From Cunninghamella blakesleeana (lineage: Eukaryota > Mucoromycota > Mucoromycetes > Mucorales > Cunninghamellaceae): DNA of 64,000 nucleotides. The stretch spans positions 4,383,501 to 4,447,500 of the forward strand of contig JAFCIZ010000001.1 of assembly GCA_017871115.1 (NCBI GenBank). Reading direction: 5' to 3'. The stretch's first letter is position 1, and each line of letters starts with the position of its first letter. The translations under genes and the position numbers were made by a program. Under the pieces are notes generated by a model. That model had not been told where the DNA came from and searched no databases. It saw only the letters and a list, made by a program, of their open reading frames with translations. Of the stretch, positions 60,570 to 64,000 are shown piece by piece.

Positions 60570-62376
60570 TTAAGCTTGAAGAGATTTCCATCCTGAAATA
60601 GTAGATTCATCACGTTGTAATTCCCAAGTACTCCAATAATGTAAATCAAGTTTAAGAGCGACCACACGAACGGTATCATTTCGACTAACTGTTTTAATAC
60701 GAATATACCCTTCATCATTATTATCATCATCATCCACATCATCTGTACTTAATACATCTTTATCTTCGAAATGAACTTCCCGTTCATCTACCGAACGACG
60801 TACAGGAGGAACATAGCTTGGTCGTCTACGACGTGTAATTTCCTTTTCATTTTGATGAATCACTTCTAAAAAGTCATCTAAGCCATTCACTTCTTTCCCT
60901 TGAACTTCTGTGATCCAAACGCCAGGTCGTAATACATTGGAGGCCGGAGAGCCATATAAAGTACAAGAAACATACACACCCGAATGAACTGTTCTTACTT
61001 GTTCCAAGACAGCCTTATAAGGTGATTGAATTAAAGCACCTTGCCAACCAATGATTCTTTTTGTTTCATAACCGCTGAATGTACTAAGGGGAACTTCTAC
61101 TTCTAACTCTTTTCCATCACGAAGTATCACCATATTTATTTTTTCATAAGAAGATAATCCTGATAAATCTGTCATACGTGTCACCATTTTACCTTCAATG
61201 GTTAAAACAACATCACCTACATGTAATACTTTTGATAATCCACTTCGTTCATCCAAAATATTTAGTACATAAAGTAATGTATAACGTTTACTTCCACTTT
61301 GTTCTAATTTCTTAACCCATGAATCAGGTAATCCTAAAGTACGAGCTGCTGCTAAACGTAATGTCCAAAATTCAGCATCCAATCCAGTAAATCGAATAGG
61401 ACCTTCTTTATTTTGTTTTATATGATCAGTGCATAATTTCAAAGTGGGTGTAATCAAAGACCAAGATAAACCGGACATAAATGAAGTATCTTTTCCTTTT
61501 TCATTTTGTGATGAATAACTAACCCATAAAGCTTGTACTAATCCGTTTTCATCAGTTAAAAGTCCACCTTGTGTATTCAGTGATTCATCAATTTTGATAC
61601 CTTCTACATTCATAGCACGCCATCTTGGTGGAGAGCATTCACGTGTACCAACATTTGCAATTGAGCCCACGGTTACCTTTTTTTGCATAGGTGCATGGTC
61701 ATTATTAATACCAATAAAATAAGTTTCATCACCTTGATTTAATTCTACATCACTAAATACTAGTGGTTTGATAGGTGTATCGCCAATTAACGTTGGATCA
61801 TAAGTAATTAAGGCATAATTATAAAAAGGATGCAATAACACTAACTTTCCAGGAATGATAATACTGTTGGCAAAAGTAATAAAAATATCACCTAAACTGA
61901 TTGGAATTGTATCACGATCACATATAATTAATGGCTTGGGACCATCTGTTGAAACGATATATCCTGTACCATAGAACTGTGTAGCTTTCATTCCATCAAC
62001 CAAATAAGGCAGGTAAAAATCAATAGCTACAAATGATGGCATTAATTTTTCTGCAATGGCTAATGACGCGTCAAGTTGTTGAATAGCTGCTGTTGAGGGT
62101 GTATAAGCAATTGTTGATGGTGGCGGAGGCATGTCTTTATATTCCCATAATCCAGTTGTATCTAATAATCATAAAATAATAAACGTAATAGTATATATAT
62201 ATATATATAATTCGTTAATAATAAATCCATGTTGAATTATTTTTATTATTTATTTTTATTAGTCTAATCATTTATGTTTTTACCATTTCGAGTTGCCAAT
62301 CTAAATGGATGCCAGTGTCTATCAACATGCATGATCATCACTTTTTCTTTGTAAGCTTTATGTAATGAATAAAATC

Positions 62377-62407
<31 letters not shown>

Positions 62408-62465
62408 AAATAAAATAAAATAATAAAAAATAGAAAATGAATTAATAATAATAATAATAATAGTA

Positions 62466-62497
<32 letters not shown>

Positions 62498-63317
62498 TAA
62501 ATAAATAAGTATATACCTGATAGGAACACGTGCACCGTCGGGTAAAGTATTCATAGCATCAATGAAAGCATTTAAATCAGGAGTAGGAATGTTATTTACA
62601 CTTGTAATAATTGATTTCCGCCAAGTACTTGCACTAGCCAACATATGACCAGATGTAGCCACATAAACACCACCAACAGGTTGGGAATAGCTTTTAGCCA
62701 ATTGATAAGATAAATCATGTACGATACCACCACCAATTTCAACAAAGGATGCAGGAGTAATACTATGTAAATCTTGTACTGTTACTTGTACATCTTGCAC
62801 TTTTTTACCTCGACTGATAGTTAACATGATAGGTTGACCAACTTCTTCATCCATTATTTCAAATAATGCAATAAAATGAGGAACTAATTTGCCTTGACAA
62901 CCGATAATAATATCACCAGGAACCAATATACCATCCGCCGGACCTTTGGGAAGGACAGTACGTACTACTAACATACCTGTTTCCTCAGGAAATTTAGCTC
63001 TTACTTTTTCTTCAATGTGTGCTTTTAAACCTAATCGACGAACTTCATTATAAGGTAAATATTCAAATTCTGTTTGTAATGTACCACGTGGAACAGGTTC
63101 GTCCTTTTGTATATAAGTTAAGGCGCGTACTATACGATCCAATGGAAGATAATAACTTGAAGAAGCTCTACTAGCACCACCTGCATTTAAAGCAACAGCA
63201 TCACCATCAATATCTAATACTGGACTACCTGATGATCCGCCACTTGTACCAGAAGCTGCTTGAAGATAGAATGTATTAAAATCGTTATATTCACCAATAC
63301 CATATTCAGGAGCACTG

Positions 63318-63348
<31 letters not shown>

Positions 63349-63933
63349 TAATGAATAAGTTGATATAAATAAATAAATAAAATAATCGTTTTATTTTATT
63401 TTATTATTACCGTCTATCCAATCTTGCAAGAGTTCCTGCTAAGATACTTAATTTTTCACCAGCATCATTTCTAAAAAAAATAAATAAAAAAGAAAAAGCA
63501 TAATTTTATTTAGTAAAAACCATGCGTCGGAGTTTATTTTATATTTATATCATTTCATTTTACCCAACAACACGAATATCTAAACCAACTTTTGCTTTCT
63601 CTGGACTTAATTTAATTTCCTCTAAATCCATAAATTTAATTTTACTGGGGTCAAACTAAAAAGAAGAAAAAGAAAAAAAAAAGAGAAAGAGAGTGAATAA
63701 TAATAATAATAATAAAAGTATAAACATATAAATAAAATGATTATTAATATAAAAGCTTACTCTCATAAAACCAAAATCATGTACAGGGTCACGATAAATA
63801 GGCAACAAATCCACTTCTTCATAATTTGTTAATACGGCTTGAGCTACAATAGGTGCAGGTGATACTACGTGGCGATTTGTTAAAATAATACCTCTTTTAG
63901 CATCTACAATAAATCCAGTAGCAGTATAAGCAC
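60570..63933 (-). CDS. nma111: HtrA-like serine protease Nma111 (5' end outside the window)
   Basis: Seven exons are visible: 63761-63933, 63564-63655, 63411-63470, 62517-63314, 62284-62375, 60570-62161 and whatever lies beyond 64000. The catalytic triad is present: His in TNRHVV, Asp in [10 protein letters not shown], Ser in [12 protein letters not shown]-like sequence follows ([11 protein letters not shown]), then a second protease-like half without a triad and another PDZ region, the tandem layout typical of Nma111/Ynm3. The C-terminal half is one exon of 1592 bp. Known role: nuclear protease linked to apoptosis and lipid control in yeast. The first coding exon(s) are off the right edge; 63934-64000 is intron. 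An AT-repeat intron (62376-62516) interrupts the reading frame. Confidence 0.93.
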
Positions 63934-64000
63934 CTATTTATTTAAAAAGATTATTTTTAAAAAAAGAATGGGCGTATTAATAATAGAATCTTTCCTATTT

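Noticed and set aside
1..64000. tRNA, rRNA or snRNA genes
   Set aside because: I looked for tRNA-like GC-richer cloverleaf blocks and other conserved RNA motifs and found none that I could support by eye; a covariance-model scan would be needed to exclude them.

Overview
This is an AT-rich eukaryotic nuclear window that reads as an early-diverging fungus, most likely Mucoromycota/Mucorales. That placement is an inference. It rests on many short GT-AG introns with GTAA-type donors and TAG acceptors, fungal-type genes (Rad4, Nma111, copper-fist factor, Dal5-type permeases, secreted aspartic protease), a carotenoid oxygenase like those of Mucorales, and a cobalamin adenosyltransferase, which Dikarya generally lack. 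TAA and TAG act as stops, and no prokaryotic features are present. I reassembled multi-exon genes by hand; exon lengths and phases were checked for each.

Layout, left to right. 1-830: 3' end of an unknown gene. 2602-2994: a broken small secreted-protein gene, facing Dal5-type permease A (3627-5866, -). 7913-9305: ER DnaJ chaperone. 9968-12811: a small Pro-rich protein, then a carotenoid oxygenase. 13155-15532: two secreted proteins sharing one cysteine spacing. 15.5-19.2 kb: gene-poor, with a decayed ~145-bp repeat. 19194-25332: a giant Sel1-repeat protein. 26946-27854: a WWE-like protein. 28098-31043: two splicing-factor genes (SNIP1/Pml1 and PPIL1) firing in opposite directions from one promoter region. 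31339-32676: aspartic protease. 33.5-34.1 kb: the decayed repeat again. 34421-37771: Rad4/XPC. 38209-50907: an AQP-repeat secreted protein, permeases B, C and D, another small secreted protein, and a 3-kb stretch with decayed coding-like sequence. 51189-53558: membrane-anchored ubiquitin protease. 54396-55685: copper-fist factor. 55945-56956: calmodulin. 57315-58517: cobalamin adenosyltransferase in seven small exons. 58711-59935: COX18. 60570 to the right edge: Nma111, lacking its 5' end.

The most unusual content is the accessory layer. Four permease paralogs carry every combination of two optional introns. A poly-A-bearing motif lies upstream of all four. A small secreted-protein family (MVK- signal peptide) sits next to permeases A and B in the same convergent arrangement, and the DNA between the genes is also similar, so a two-gene module seems to have been duplicated about 35 kb apart. 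One copy of the secreted gene is now broken. The SNIP1/PPIL1 pair has a mirrored element about 110-120 bp from each start codon. The ~145-bp repeat at two distant loci is too diverged to stand out at first glance.
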